From: Streptomyces sp. NBC_00440 | Lineage (GTDB): Bacteria; Actinomycetota; Actinomycetes; Streptomycetales; Streptomycetaceae | DNA length: 64,000 bases | Direction of reading: 5' to 3' | NCBI RefSeq assembly: GCF_036014215.1 | Contig: NZ_CP107921.1 | Coordinates: 3,397,001 to 3,461,000, forward strand | Part shown: one piece after another, positions 1 to 8,244 of the stretch | How positions within the stretch are numbered: the first letter of the stretch is position 1 | Layout: every line of letters starts with the position of its first letter | Notes under the pieces: model-generated | The model's input: the letters and a program-made list of their open reading frames with translations, nothing else | Database searches by the model: none | What the model was told of the DNA's origin: nothing | Translations under genes and position numbers: made by a program

Positions 1-1
1 G

Positions 2-526
2 CTGGCCTTCGCGGCCCTCATCACCCTGATCGGCATTCTGCTGCGCTCACGCCTGCTGGTGACGCTGGCGGGCCTGATCACCATCGGCTTCACCGTGCTG
101 TGGATGGTCCGCGTCGGCATGGCGGAACACAGCCTGACGATCGGCTCCGACGGCACGGGGCTGGGGCCCGGTGTCGGGTACGCGCTGATCGGCGGGGTTC
201 TGATGCTGCTGGGGGCGGGGCTGATGTGGGGGCGGCGGAGGCGGCCGGTTGCGCCTGCGCCTGTGCCTCGGACCGAGCCGGCGCCGGGGCCTCCCGGGCC
301 CGGATATGCACCCGAGGCGTGGGGTACGGGAGCACATGCGGCCGCGCCGCCGTACGAGCACCCTGCCCCGGGTTCGTACGGGCCGCCGATCGACCAGCCG
401 TACGAGCCGGGGGCCGAGCACGACACGTTGTCCTTCAGTACGGCTGATCTGCCCGCGGAGCTGACGGCTCCCGAGGAGCCGGGGGAGCGGGGCGGGGCCA
501 CGCGGGCCCGGCCTTCTGGTGAGTGA
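2..526 (+). CDS. Membrane protein, C-terminal part (5' end outside window)
   Basis: An open frame runs from the window edge to the TGA at 524-526, so the true start lies upstream. The visible 174 residues begin with two hydrophobic stretches separated by a short Arg-containing loop, followed by a third membrane segment (GVGYALIGGVLMLLGAG) and a basic stop-transfer RRRRR. A hydrophilic Pro/Ala/Gly/Glu-rich tail of roughly 85 residues follows and is probably cytoplasmic. It ends 15 bp from the 3' end of the convergent afsK gene. No catalytic motif is visible and I do not recognise a function. Confidence 0.75.
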   Translation: MAFAALITLIGILLRSRLLVTLAGLITIGFTVLWMVRVGMAEHSLTIGSDGTGLGPGVGYALIGGVLMLLGAGLMWGRRRRPVAPAPVPRTEPAPGPPGPGYAPEAWGTGAHAAAPPYEHPAPGSYGPPIDQPYEPGAEHDTLSFSTADLPAELTAPEEPGERGGATRARPSGE

Positions 527-541
527 CCGCCTCTCGGGGGC

Positions 542-2947
542 TCAGCCTGCCCGGCCCGTGCCTGTGCCCTTGATGGCGTCCAGGGCGTACACGCAGCGGT
601 CCTTGCTGCATGCGTAGACGACTCCACCGCGGACCACCGGGGATCCGGTGATCTCGCCGCCCGTGGCCAGCTTCCAGCGGAGCTGGCCGCCGACCGCGTC
701 CAGCGTGTAGAGGCAGTGGTCCGCCGAGCCGAAGTGGATTCTGCCGTCCGCCACCACCGGCGCCCCGACCACCTCGCCGGCCGCCGCGAAGCGCCACTTG
801 GGGGTGCCCGTCACCGCGTCCAGCGTGTAGAGCGCGCTCCCGCTGCCCACATGGATGTTGCCCTGTGCGACAAGGAGCGGGTGGAGGGACTGCCGGGACT
901 CGGTGGCGATGCGCCAGCGGTCCTTACCGGTCGTGGAGTCGATGGCGTACACCGTGCCGAGGTAGTCGGCGAGGTAGACACCCCCTCCGGCCACCGCGGG
1001 ACCGGGGGCGAAGGCCGGGGCCGACAGGAAGACCGCGGGGGCCTCGAAGTGCCAGTGGACCAGGCCGGTCGTGCGGTCGATGGACAGGACGCGGGTCCCG
1101 GCCGCGATGTACACACGGCCGTCGTCGGCCGATGTCACCCGGACGGGCACTCCCCCGCACGCGGCCGCGTCGCCCACCGGGTACGACCAGCGCTCGGCGC
1201 CGGTACGGGGATCGAGCGCGAAGAGGCGGGCGTCCTTCCAGACGTACACCGTGTCCCCGTGGATCGCGGGCCCGGACTCCGGCGTCTCGAAATCCGTCTG
1301 GGCCCCGCTCAGCTCCCACAGCTTCTCGCCGTTGGACGCCTCCCACGCCTGGACACCGCCGCCCCGCGTGCCGGTGACGACCGTGCCGCGCTCGGCTTGC
1401 AGCGAGTAGACCCACGCCTCGGTGGACAGCCGCCACCGGTCGGTGCCGTCGGTGCCGTCCAGCGCGTACAGCGTCGGCCCGTCGGACGCGTGGATCCGGC
1501 CGCCCGAGACGGCCATCGCCCACGCCACGTCCTTGGTCTTGAACTGGCGCCGCCCGCTGCCCACATCGAGCGCGTGCACCTCGAACGAGGTGACGTACAG
1601 CAGATCGCCGTCGACAGCCGGGGTCCCCCAGACGTCGTTCGACATACGGAAACGCCAGGGACGCCAGCGGACGGCCTCATCGGGGGCCCGGGGAGCGGGC
1701 GGCGCGGCCACCGGGGGCGCCGCCTCCGCCGCTTGCCGGCCTCCCGGGGCGCGTACCCAGCCCGTCGCGGGCCCGGCGGGCGCGGCGGCGTGCGCGCGGG
1801 CCTCCGCGACCCGCGGCCCGGGGCCGATCGGCACCTGGGCGCCGGGCAGCCGCACGGCCCCGTCCCGCCACCCGGACTGCGCCTGCGGCTGAGGATGCGG
1901 CTGAGCCTGGCTCTGCTGCGCCGGGGCCTGCTGCGGCTGCTGGTGGAGGGGCTGCGGCTGGGCCCGGGGCTGCTGGGGCGGCGGCTGCGGCGGTTCATAG
2001 GCCGGTCTCGGCGGCGGCGAGGGGTTCGCGGGCCTCGGCACCGCGGGTGGGCGGCCGCCGCGCCGGGTCTCGATCATCGCGGTGGCCCTGGCCGGCAGCC
2101 AGGCGGACGCGGTGCCGCTGTCGTCGCCGCCCGACGCGAAGAGGTGCGGTGCCAGCTGCGCCTGGAGGTCCTCCGGGCTGGGCCGCTGGGTGAACTCCTG
2201 CTGCATACACGCGTCGATCAGCGGCCGCAGTTCATCGGGCAGGCCCGTCAGGTTGGGGCCCTCGCGCAGCAGCATGAACACCGTCTCGACCGGATTCGCC
2301 CCGTGGAACGGCGGATGGCCGGTCGCCGCGAAGACCAGCGTCGACCCGAGCGAGAACACATCGCTCGCGCCCTTCACATTGCGCGAGTCCTTGGCCTGTT
2401 CGGGTGACATGTACGCGGGGGTGCCCACGGCGACGTTCGTCATGGTCAGCCGGGTGTTGGAGACCCCGGACGCGATACCGAAGTCGATGACGCGCGGCCC
2501 GTCCTCCACCACCAGCACATTGGACGGCTTGAGGTCCCGGTGGACCAGACCGGCACCGTGGATCGACTGGAGGGCCTCGGCGATACCGGCGGCCAGCCAG
2601 CGCACCGCCTGGGCCGGCATCGGCCCGCACTCATTCACTATTTCTTCGAGAGAGGGCGCGGGAACGTAGGCGGTGGCCAGCCACGGCACGGCGGCGCGGG
2701 CGTCGGCGTCGACCACGGCGGCGGTGTAGAAGCCGCTGACGGCCCGGGCGGCCTCCACCTCACGGGAGAAGCGGACACGGAACAGCTGGTCCTCGGCGAG
2801 TTCGGTCCGTACGGTCTTGATCGCCACGCGCCGGCCCGAGGCCGAACGCGCCAGATAGACAAGCCCCATACCGCCGGCCCCGAGCCGCCCGAGCACCTCG
2901 AACGGGCCGATCCGCCTCGGATCGTGCTGCGTCAGCTGCTCCACCAC
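542..2947 (-). CDS. afsK: AfsK-type serine/threonine protein kinase with PQQ-like repeat sensor domain
   Basis: 801 residues, close to the ~799 of S. coelicolor AfsK. The N-terminal 270 residues are a Hanks-type kinase: glycine loop GRLGAGGMG, Lys in VAIKTV, catalytic loop HRDLKPSN, DFG in VIDFGIAS, and APE-like SPEQA. A Pro/Gln/Ala-rich linker (about 290-430) leads to a C-terminal domain of beta-propeller repeats of the type LDxxTGxxxW, as in PQQ-binding enzymes. No clear membrane helix is visible; AfsK is known to associate loosely with the inner membrane, autophosphorylate and phosphorylate the global activator AfsR, controlling secondary metabolism and hyphal branching. The chosen start is GTG, preceded by GGGGAGG; a second GTG directly follows. 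Divergent from a TetR gene. Confidence 0.93.
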   Translation of the reverse strand: MVEQLTQHDPRRIGPFEVLGRLGAGGMGLVYLARSASGRRVAIKTVRTELAEDQLFRVRFSREVEAARAVSGFYTAAVVDADARAAVPWLATAYVPAPSLEEIVNECGPMPAQAVRWLAAGIAEALQSIHGAGLVHRDLKPSNVLVVEDGPRVIDFGIASGVSNTRLTMTNVAVGTPAYMSPEQAKDSRNVKGASDVFSLGSTLVFAATGHPPFHGANPVETVFMLLREGPNLTGLPDELRPLIDACMQQEFTQRPSPEDLQAQLAPHLFASGGDDSGTASAWLPARATAMIETRRGGRPPAVPRPANPSPPPRPAYEPPQPPPQQPRAQPQPLHQQPQQAPAQQSQAQPHPQPQAQSGWRDGAVRLPGAQVPIGPGPRVAEARAHAAAPAGPATGWVRAPGGRQAAEAAPPVAAPPAPRAPDEAVRWRPWRFRMSNDVWGTPAVDGDLLYVTSFEVHALDVGSGRRQFKTKDVAWAMAVSGGRIHASDGPTLYALDGTDGTDRWRLSTEAWVYSLQAERGTVVTGTRGGGVQAWEASNGEKLWELSGAQTDFETPESGPAIHGDTVYVWKDARLFALDPRTGAERWSYPVGDAAACGGVPVRVTSADDGRVYIAAGTRVLSIDRTTGLVHWHFEAPAVFLSAPAFAPGPAVAGGGVYLADYLGTVYAIDSTTGKDRWRIATESRQSLHPLLVAQGNIHVGSGSALYTLDAVTGTPKWRFAAAGEVVGAPVVADGRIHFGSADHCLYTLDAVGGQLRWKLATGGEITGSPVVRGGVVYACSKDRCVYALDAIKGTGTGRAG

Positions 2948-3272
2948 GCGCCTGCCACCTCCCCGTCGGGCCCCGGGGAAGGGGGTCCGCGAAATACAGC
3001 TGAGTTCAGCGTCTCACCACTGGGCACCACCCGGCGGTGCGCACCCCGATTCTTCCTGGCTGGCGTGCTCGTTGCGAACCCGGGGGCGGATCGGGGTGTC
3101 TCACCGCGATCCGGACATGGCGCCCATGCGGGGCCTGATACGCGGCCCGCACAGGGGCCGGACCCGGTGCCCGCGCGGGGCCTGCGGGCCGCGCGGGCCG
3201 GAACGGCCGCTCTTGTACGGTGAGATGCGGCCGGATGTGGCGCCCATCACAGCCGAAAGTTGTTTGGACGAG

Positions 3273-3315
3273 TTGTCCACGGAAGTTATCCACAGCCTGT
3301 TGATAACAATATCAA
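3273..3315. promoter_or_regulatory. Two DnaA-box-like nonamers and a 16-bp palindrome between afsK and TetR
   Basis: The 496-bp gap between the two divergent genes (2948-3443) holds no convincing ORF. It contains TTGTCCACG (3273-3281) and TTATCCACA (3286-3294), one and one base away from the Streptomyces DnaA-box TTGTCCACA, four bases apart on the same strand. They are followed by TTGATAACAATATCAA (3300-3315), a perfect inverted repeat with 6-bp arms and 4-bp spacer. The palindrome is a reasonable operator for the adjacent TetR protein; the DnaA boxes may be incidental. Confidence 0.45.
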
Positions 3316-3443
3316 TCCCGCCCTCCAGCACCTCCTCACCCTTCGTCGCCCTTCCGCGCCCGGCGAGCCGCTCCATTACCAGCCCGGACCCCATTTGCAG
3401 TCGGCCGAATCGCGCTCCGATCACCCCTCGGTAAGCTGACGGC

Positions 3444-4091
3444 ATGACAGGACAAGTGCGCACCGTCGACGGCCGCGTGGCCGGTCGACGAGGCCAGGCG
3501 ACGCGGCAGAAGCTGCTCGACTGCCTCAGCGAGATGCTCAGCTCCTCGCCGTACCGGGACGTCAAGGTCATCGACGTGGCCCGGAAGGCGGGGACTTCGC
3601 CCGCGACCTTCTATCAGTACTTCCCGGACGTCGAGGGCGCGGTCCTCGAAATCGCCGAGGAAATGGCCAAGGAGGGTGCGGGGCTCACCGAGTTGGTCTC
3701 CGCACGCCCCTGGACCGGAAAGGCCGGCTGGCAGACGGCCGAAGAACTCGTCGAGGGATTCCTCGACTTCTGGCGCAGGCACGACGCGATTCTCCGCGTC
3801 GTCGACCTCGGCGCCGCGGAGGGCGACAAGCGGTTCTACAAGATCCGCATGAAGATCCTCACCTCCGTCACCAACTCCCTGACCGATTCGGTCAAGGAGC
3901 TACAGGCGAAGGGCAGGGTCGACAAGGACGTCAGCCCTGCGGCGATGGCCGGCTCTCTGGTCGCCATGCTGGCCGCGGTGGCCGCGCACCAGAAGGGCTT
4001 CCAGACCTGGGGCGTCAAACAGGCCGAACTCCGGCCGAACCTCGCCCTTTTGGTCCACATGGGCATCACAGGCAAGAAGCCGACAAAGTAA
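3444..4091 (+). CDS. TetR-family transcriptional regulator
   Basis: 215 residues. Helix-turn-helix of TetR type at about residues 35-65 (VIDVARKAGTSPATFYQYF, the Y-x-Y/H-F signature), followed by an all-helical ligand/dimer domain. Divergent from afsK and upstream of an F420-type reductase/ACAD pair, so it could control those genes or itself. There is no clear Shine-Dalgarno sequence; a TAAGCT hexamer ends 6 bp before the ATG, suggesting a leaderless message. A degenerate copy (TGACGGCATGACA, 3437-3449) of the palindrome found elsewhere in this window overlaps the start codon. This makes it the best local candidate for the regulator of that palindrome, but the evidence is thin. Confidence 0.9.
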   Translation: MTGQVRTVDGRVAGRRGQATRQKLLDCLSEMLSSSPYRDVKVIDVARKAGTSPATFYQYFPDVEGAVLEIAEEMAKEGAGLTELVSARPWTGKAGWQTAEELVEGFLDFWRRHDAILRVVDLGAAEGDKRFYKIRMKILTSVTNSLTDSVKELQAKGRVDKDVSPAAMAGSLVAMLAAVAAHQKGFQTWGVKQAELRPNLALLVHMGITGKKPTK

Positions 4092-4128
4092 CCGCGGGGC
4101 GCCACCACGTCCTTCGTCCTGTCGCGCA

Positions 4129-4158
4129 GACGGCGGACCACCGAGGTGGTCCGCCGTC
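4129..4158. terminator. Bidirectional hairpin terminator
   Basis: GACGGCGGACCACC (4129-4142) pairs perfectly with GGTGGTCCGCCGTC (4145-4158) across a 2-base centre. It lies between the convergent TetR gene and the reductase gene, where a shared terminator is expected. Confidence 0.8.
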
Positions 4159-4236
4159 CGCGTATCCGCAGCGCGGATCGCGGAGCACGGCGCGAGGATC
4201 GCGGACCGGCCCGGCCCGTCCGGCCCGGTGCCCGCG

Positions 4237-4773
4237 TCAGCGGCGCTCCAGGCGGAACAGCCGGATCTCCCGGTCCACCCTCGCCTGGTACGCGGCGTAC
4301 GGCGGCCAGAACCCCAGCGCCGTGGCCCACACACCCGCCCGCTCCGCTCCCTCCAGGAGCCGCGCCCTGACCTGGATGTCCTGTCCCTTCCAGTTCACCT
4401 CGACGTCCGGGTGCGCCAGCAGGTTGGCCGTCCACGCGGGATGGCCCGGCCGCCCGAAGTTCGACCCGACGAGGATCCAGCTGCGCGGCCACGGCCCGGA
4501 CCCACCACCAATGGGCCCCCGCCCCCCTTCACCGTCCGGCCGCGCCCCCTCCGTCATCTCCGGCATACACGCCAATGGCGTAACGCGCGGCAGACCGCTT
4601 CTCGCGCCCTTCGCCGTGAGGATCACCCCGGGCAGCATCTGCGCGCTGAGCAGCACCCTCCCCCGGGTCAGCCGGTGGACCGTACGGTCCATCGCCGGTA
4701 TGACGTGCGGCGCGATCCTGGCGAACGTACGGGTGGACGACACCCTCTGCACCAGTCGTGTTCCGGGCACCAT
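4237..4773 (-). CDS. DDN-type (deazaflavin/F420-dependent) nitroreductase family protein
   Basis: 178 residues from an ATG whose first base overlaps the TGA of the upstream ACAD gene (TGATG), so the two are translationally coupled. The middle part (VILTAKGARSGLPRVTPL) and NWKGQDIQVRARLLEGAER are typical of the F420H2-dependent quinone reductase/nitroreductase family, a split-barrel fold that binds deazaflavin. A Gly/Pro/Arg-rich loop of about 20 residues (near 82-102) is inserted between the first two strands compared with the short family members I know. Probable role: reduction of an unsaturated intermediate or quinone linked to the ACAD; the substrate is unknown. Confidence 0.8.
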   Translation of the reverse strand: MVPGTRLVQRVSSTRTFARIAPHVIPAMDRTVHRLTRGRVLLSAQMLPGVILTAKGARSGLPRVTPLACMPEMTEGARPDGEGGRGPIGGGSGPWPRSWILVGSNFGRPGHPAWTANLLAHPDVEVNWKGQDIQVRARLLEGAERAGVWATALGFWPPYAAYQARVDREIRLFRLERR

Positions 4774-5948
4774 CAGACCGCGACCGCCGCTCGCCCGGTG
4801 AAGAGCCCCGCGCGCTCCGCCGCGTGCGCGCGCAGCCCGTGCACCGGCCCGAACAGCAGCTCGTCCGACGACGCCCGCTTGAAGTACAGCTGGATGTCGT
4901 GCTCCCAGGTGAAGCCGATCCCGCCGTGCAGCTGGACCGCCTCGGACGCGGCGCTGCGCAGCGCCTCCAGGCCCTGCGCCAGCGCGAGCCCGCCCGCAGC
5001 CGGGTCCCAGGCCGCGTAGTACGCCGCCGATCTGGCCGCCTGCACCTGCACATAGAGCTCGGCGAGGCGGTGCTTCACGGCCTGGAACGAGCCGATGGGG
5101 CGCCCGAACTGTTCGCGCTGCCGCACATGTTCGACCGTCCGCTCCAGCGCCCGGTCCGCCGCGCCGACCGCCTCGGCGGCCAGCACGGCAGCCGCCGCGC
5201 ACCCGGTACGGGCCAGCGCCCCCGGCACGTCAGTACCCTCTTCAGCACTGTCGCCGAGCAACTCCGCCGCGGTGTCGCGCAGTTCGATACGGGCCTGCGG
5301 CCGGGTCGCGTCCAGCGCGGTCTGCCGCACCCGGGACATCCCGGCGGCGTCGGCCCGTACGAGAAAGAGCAGCGTGCGGCTCCGGGCGAACCCCCCGGTG
5401 TGCGCGGCGACCAGCAGCACCCCGGCGCTGTGGCCGTCGAGCACCTGGTCGGCCTGCCCGTACAGCCGCCACCCCTCGTCGGTGGGCCGCGCCTGGACAC
5501 CACCGGCCCGGCCGCCGCCCGCCCAGTCGCCCGCGTTGTCACCGAGCAGCCCGAGCGCGGGCCCCAGCGGCGCCGCCAGCGTGGCGGTCAGCTCGCCGCG
5601 GGCGATGCCCGGGAGCAGCTCCGCGCGCTGGGCCTCCGTGCCGAGTGCGGTGATCAGCGGCGCGGCGAGCGCCGCCGTCGCGAACAGCGGGGACGGCAGC
5701 AGCGCCCGCCCCGTCTCCTCGCAGGCGAGCACCAGCTCGGCGGGGCCGCACCCCACACCCCCGTACTCCGCGGGGATCGCGAGGCCGGGCAGCCCGAGCT
5801 GTCCGGCGAGGGTGCGCCAGAGCTCGTGGTCGTACCCGGCCGGGGTGGCCGCTGCGGCCCTGACCCCGTCCGGGCCGCAGCGTTTGGTCAGCAGTTCGCG
5901 CAGGGTACGGCGGATCTCGTCCTGCTCCGCTGTGAAGGCGGCATCCAT
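4773..5948 (-). CDS. Acyl-CoA dehydrogenase (FadE-like)
   Basis: 391 residues with the ACAD arrangement: N-terminal helical domain (TAEQDEIRRTLRELL; LGLPGLAIPAEYGGVG), middle beta domain and C-terminal helical domain containing REQFGRPIGSFQAVKHRLAE and the FAD-binding QLHGGIGFTWEHDIQLYFKR. The ending with FTWEHD and lack of a G-T/S-x-E-I motif is typical of the second subunit of heteromeric actinobacterial ACADs, so it may need a partner encoded elsewhere. It would oxidise an acyl-CoA to the 2,3-enoyl-CoA using FAD. First gene of a two-gene operon; its promoter region carries one copy of the shared palindrome 22 bp upstream of the ATG. Confidence 0.88.
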   Translation of the reverse strand: MDAAFTAEQDEIRRTLRELLTKRCGPDGVRAAAATPAGYDHELWRTLAGQLGLPGLAIPAEYGGVGCGPAELVLACEETGRALLPSPLFATAALAAPLITALGTEAQRAELLPGIARGELTATLAAPLGPALGLLGDNAGDWAGGGRAGGVQARPTDEGWRLYGQADQVLDGHSAGVLLVAAHTGGFARSRTLLFLVRADAAGMSRVRQTALDATRPQARIELRDTAAELLGDSAEEGTDVPGALARTGCAAAAVLAAEAVGAADRALERTVEHVRQREQFGRPIGSFQAVKHRLAELYVQVQAARSAAYYAAWDPAAGGLALAQGLEALRSAASEAVQLHGGIGFTWEHDIQLYFKRASSDELLFGPVHGLRAHAAERAGLFTGRAAVAV

Positions 5949-5966
5949 GGGCGGGCCCCTCTCCTG

Positions 5967-5985
5967 ATCTGACGGCGCGTCATAC
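5967..5985. promoter_or_regulatory. Shared catabolic operator, copy 1
   Basis: Core TGACGGCGCGTCA at 5970-5982 is a perfect 5-3-5 palindrome, flanked by ATC on the left. It lies just upstream of the ACAD gene that starts at 5948 on the minus strand. Same element as at 6056, 19214, 23719, 27009, 37106, 41556 and 41634. Confidence 0.8.
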
Positions 5986-6052
5986 TAGAGCGCGCAGATC
6001 CAGATGCACAGAGCCGGTACGGGAGACGTGCGACGCCATTGCCATGCAACGG

Positions 6053-6071
6053 ATCTGATGTACCGTCAGAT
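6053..6071. promoter_or_regulatory. Shared catabolic operator, copy 2, overlapping the promoter of the thiolase gene
   Basis: Core TGATGTACCGTCA (6056-6068) with symmetric flanks ATC...GAT, giving a 19-bp palindrome with one mismatched pair. It ends three bases before the ATG at 6074. A possible promoter is TTGCCA (6039-6044) with TACCGT (6061-6066), spacer 16; transcription would begin at or near the ATG, so the operator would cover the -10 box. Confidence 0.78.
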
Positions 6072-6073
6072 TC

Positions 6074-7264
6074 ATGTCATCCTCTGTCATATCTGCCCGG
6101 CCGCGGCGGCGGGTCGCCGTCGCCGGTGTCGCCCTGTCGGACTGCGGCAAGGTCGACGACGCCACCCCGTACGCCCTGCACGCCCAGGCCGCGCGCCGCG
6201 CGCTGGCGGACTCGGGCCTCGGCCGCGAGGTGATCGACGGCTTCGGATCGGCGGGCCTCGGCACCCTGGCCCCGGTCGAGGTCGCCGAGTACCTGGGCCT
6301 GAAACCCACCTGGGTGGACTCCACCTCCGTCGGCGGCTCCACCTGGGAGGTCATGGCCGCCCACGCCGCCGACGCCATCGCGGCGGGCCACGCCAACGCC
6401 GTACTGCTGGTGTACGGCTCCACGGCCCGCGCCGACATCAAGGCGCGGCGCCGTACGTCGAACCTCTCCTTCGGCGCACGCGGACCGCTCCAGTTCGAGG
6501 TCCCGTACGGCCACTCGCTCATCGCCAAGTACGCGATGGCCGCCCGCCGCCACATGCACGAGTACGGCACGACACTGGAGCAGCTCGCCTCGGTGGCGGT
6601 GCAGGCGCGGGCGAACGCGGCGAGCAACCCCGATGCCCTGTACCGCGATCCGGTCACCGTGGACGAGGTGCTGGGCGGGCCGATGATCGCGGACCCGTTC
6701 ACCAAACTGCACTGCTGCATCCGCAGCGACGGCGGCTGCGCGGTGCTGCTGGTGGCCGAGGATTACGTACCGGACTGCGCGAAGGCTCCCGTGTGGGTGC
6801 TGGGCGCCGGAGAGCACGTCTCGCACACCACGATGTCGGAGTGGGACGACTTCACGGTCTCCCCTGCGGCGGTCAGCGGCCGGCTGGCCTTCGAGCGGGC
6901 GGGGGTCAGCCCGGCGGAGATCGACCTTGCCGAGATCTACGACGCCTTCACCTATATGACGCTGGTGACGCTGGAGGATCTGGGGTTCTGCGCGAAGGGC
7001 GAGGGCGGCGCGTTCGTGGAGAAGGGACGGCTGCTGCGCGACGGCGAACTCCCCGTCAACACCGACGGCGGCGGACTCTCCGCCTGCCACCCCGGGATGC
7101 GCGGTCTGTTCCTGCTGGTCGAGGCGGTACGTCAGCTGCGCGGCGAGGCGGGCGACGGCCGCCAGGTACACAAGGCGGGCGGCCGACTGCCGGAGCTGGC
7201 GGTCGCTTCGGGGACGGGCGGATGGTTCTGCTCGTCGGGGACGGTGGTGCTGGGGCGGGGGTAG
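6074..7264 (+). CDS. Thiolase-fold protein, lipid-transfer/Ltp2 retro-aldolase-like
   Basis: 396 residues of thiolase-superfamily type. The usual nucleophilic Cys region is replaced by TSVGGSTWEV, with no Cys, as in the Ltp2/SCP-x-like branch whose members cleave beta-hydroxyacyl-CoAs by retro-aldol reaction in sterol side-chain degradation together with a DUF35 protein. The C-terminal half has EIYDAFTYMTLVTLEDLGF and LPVNTDGGGLSACHPGM, matching that branch (a Tyr-containing YDAFTY in place of NEAFA). No Shine-Dalgarno sequence precedes the ATG, consistent with a leaderless transcript. The expected DUF35 partner is not adjacent but is encoded at 18244-18732 behind the same operator type. Activity as aldolase rather than thiolase is an inference. 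Confidence 0.82.
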   Translation: MSSSVISARPRRRVAVAGVALSDCGKVDDATPYALHAQAARRALADSGLGREVIDGFGSAGLGTLAPVEVAEYLGLKPTWVDSTSVGGSTWEVMAAHAADAIAAGHANAVLLVYGSTARADIKARRRTSNLSFGARGPLQFEVPYGHSLIAKYAMAARRHMHEYGTTLEQLASVAVQARANAASNPDALYRDPVTVDEVLGGPMIADPFTKLHCCIRSDGGCAVLLVAEDYVPDCAKAPVWVLGAGEHVSHTTMSEWDDFTVSPAAVSGRLAFERAGVSPAEIDLAEIYDAFTYMTLVTLEDLGFCAKGEGGAFVEKGRLLRDGELPVNTDGGGLSACHPGMRGLFLLVEAVRQLRGEAGDGRQVHKAGGRLPELAVASGTGGWFCSSGTVVLGRG

Positions 7265-7277
7265 GGCCTGCCTCGCG

Positions 7278-8183
7278 TCAGTGGCTCTCAGCGATCGCTA
7301 CCCGGCCCGACCGCAGCGATGTCCGTCCCCCCGAAGGGCCGGCGAGCGTGTGCGTAAGGGCGAGGAGGGTGTCGTCCGACACCACCCGCAGGCCGGACTC
7401 CGCGAGCAGTGCGGCCATCGTCTGCGGCTTCCACAGCGAGCGCCACGGCTCGGCCGCCATGATGGAACTGCCGAGCACGCGTGTCAGCAGCCGTCCTGCG
7501 GCCGCTTTCACCGACGGCGCCTGGTAGTTGACGATGAGCGTGCTTCCCGGGACCGTCCGGGCGGCGAACGCGGCCACCGTGGCGCGCACTTCGTCGCGTG
7601 TGAGGTACGGGACGACGCCCTCCCACAGCCATGTCGTCGGCGCGGCGGGGTCGTGCCCGGCGGCGTCCAGCACCGCACCGAGGTCGTCGACGGCGAAGTC
7701 GACCGGCGCGAACCGCACGGACCGGGCGAGCGCCGGCAGTCCGGCCTCTTCCTCCGGCCCCCCGGCCACCCGCGCGGCCTCGTCGAGGCGGGCGCGCTTG
7801 TCCTGCTGAGAGGCAGGATGGTCGACCTCCCAGACATCTGTCCGGGAGAGTTCGGGCAGACGCCATGCGCGCGTGTCCAGACCGGCGCCGAGGATGACGA
7901 GCTGGCCGGTCACGCGGGCGCGCAGAGCCTCATCGATCGCAACCGTCCGTGGCACGACCACCTCGGCGCACGCCCGCACACTCTCGTACGTGGTGCGTGC
8001 CCGCCAGCCCTGCGGCGGAGTGCCCGAGTGCACCTCGTCCACCGGCGCACGCTCCGCGACGCTCAGCAGCCGGGCTGCCACTGGATCCGCGAACCGGCCG
8101 GCAGCAGCCCTGCCGTCCGCGGCTGCCCGCCCCTGGCAGACCAGCACCGCTGTCCTGCTGGCGCCACGTGCACTCTTGCTCAT
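7278..8183 (-). CDS. Class I SAM-dependent methyltransferase, leucine carboxyl methyltransferase-like
   Basis: 301 residues. The LCM/TIGR00027-type signature is visible: RTTYESVRA, LVILGAGLDTRAWRLP (the SAM-binding glycine motif), VWEVDHPASQQDKRARL (acidic residue for ribose), and LWEGVVPYLTRDEV. Members methylate small molecules or side-chain carboxylates in actinobacteria; substrate unknown. It lies downstream of, and in the same direction as, the sugar ABC operon, separated by 61 bp with a weak hairpin. It is convergent with the thiolase gene, with 13 bp between them. Confidence 0.85.
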   Translation of the reverse strand: MSKSARGASRTAVLVCQGRAAADGRAAAGRFADPVAARLLSVAERAPVDEVHSGTPPQGWRARTTYESVRACAEVVVPRTVAIDEALRARVTGQLVILGAGLDTRAWRLPELSRTDVWEVDHPASQQDKRARLDEAARVAGGPEEEAGLPALARSVRFAPVDFAVDDLGAVLDAAGHDPAAPTTWLWEGVVPYLTRDEVRATVAAFAARTVPGSTLIVNYQAPSVKAAAGRLLTRVLGSSIMAAEPWRSLWKPQTMAALLAESGLRVVSDDTLLALTHTLAGPSGGRTSLRSGRVAIAESH

Positions 8184-8207
8184 GAAGCCGTATTCAACAC
8201 CAGCCCC

Positions 8208-8235
8208 GGCCTTCCGGGCCCGCCGGGCGAAGGCC
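8208..8235 (-). terminator. Possible hairpin downstream of the ABC importer operon
   Basis: GGCCTTC (8208-8214) pairs with GAAGGCC (8229-8235) around 14 GC-rich bases. It sits between the end of the permease gene and the start of the methyltransferase gene and could be a partial terminator. Arms are short, so support is weak. Confidence 0.35.
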
Positions 8236-8244
8236 CCCGCTCCG

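Noticed and set aside
716..2407. 563-codon frame on the plus strand over afsK
   Set aside because: It is antisense to a clearly conserved kinase gene, is Arg/Gly-rich and has no domain; such frames are normal shadows in GC-rich DNA.
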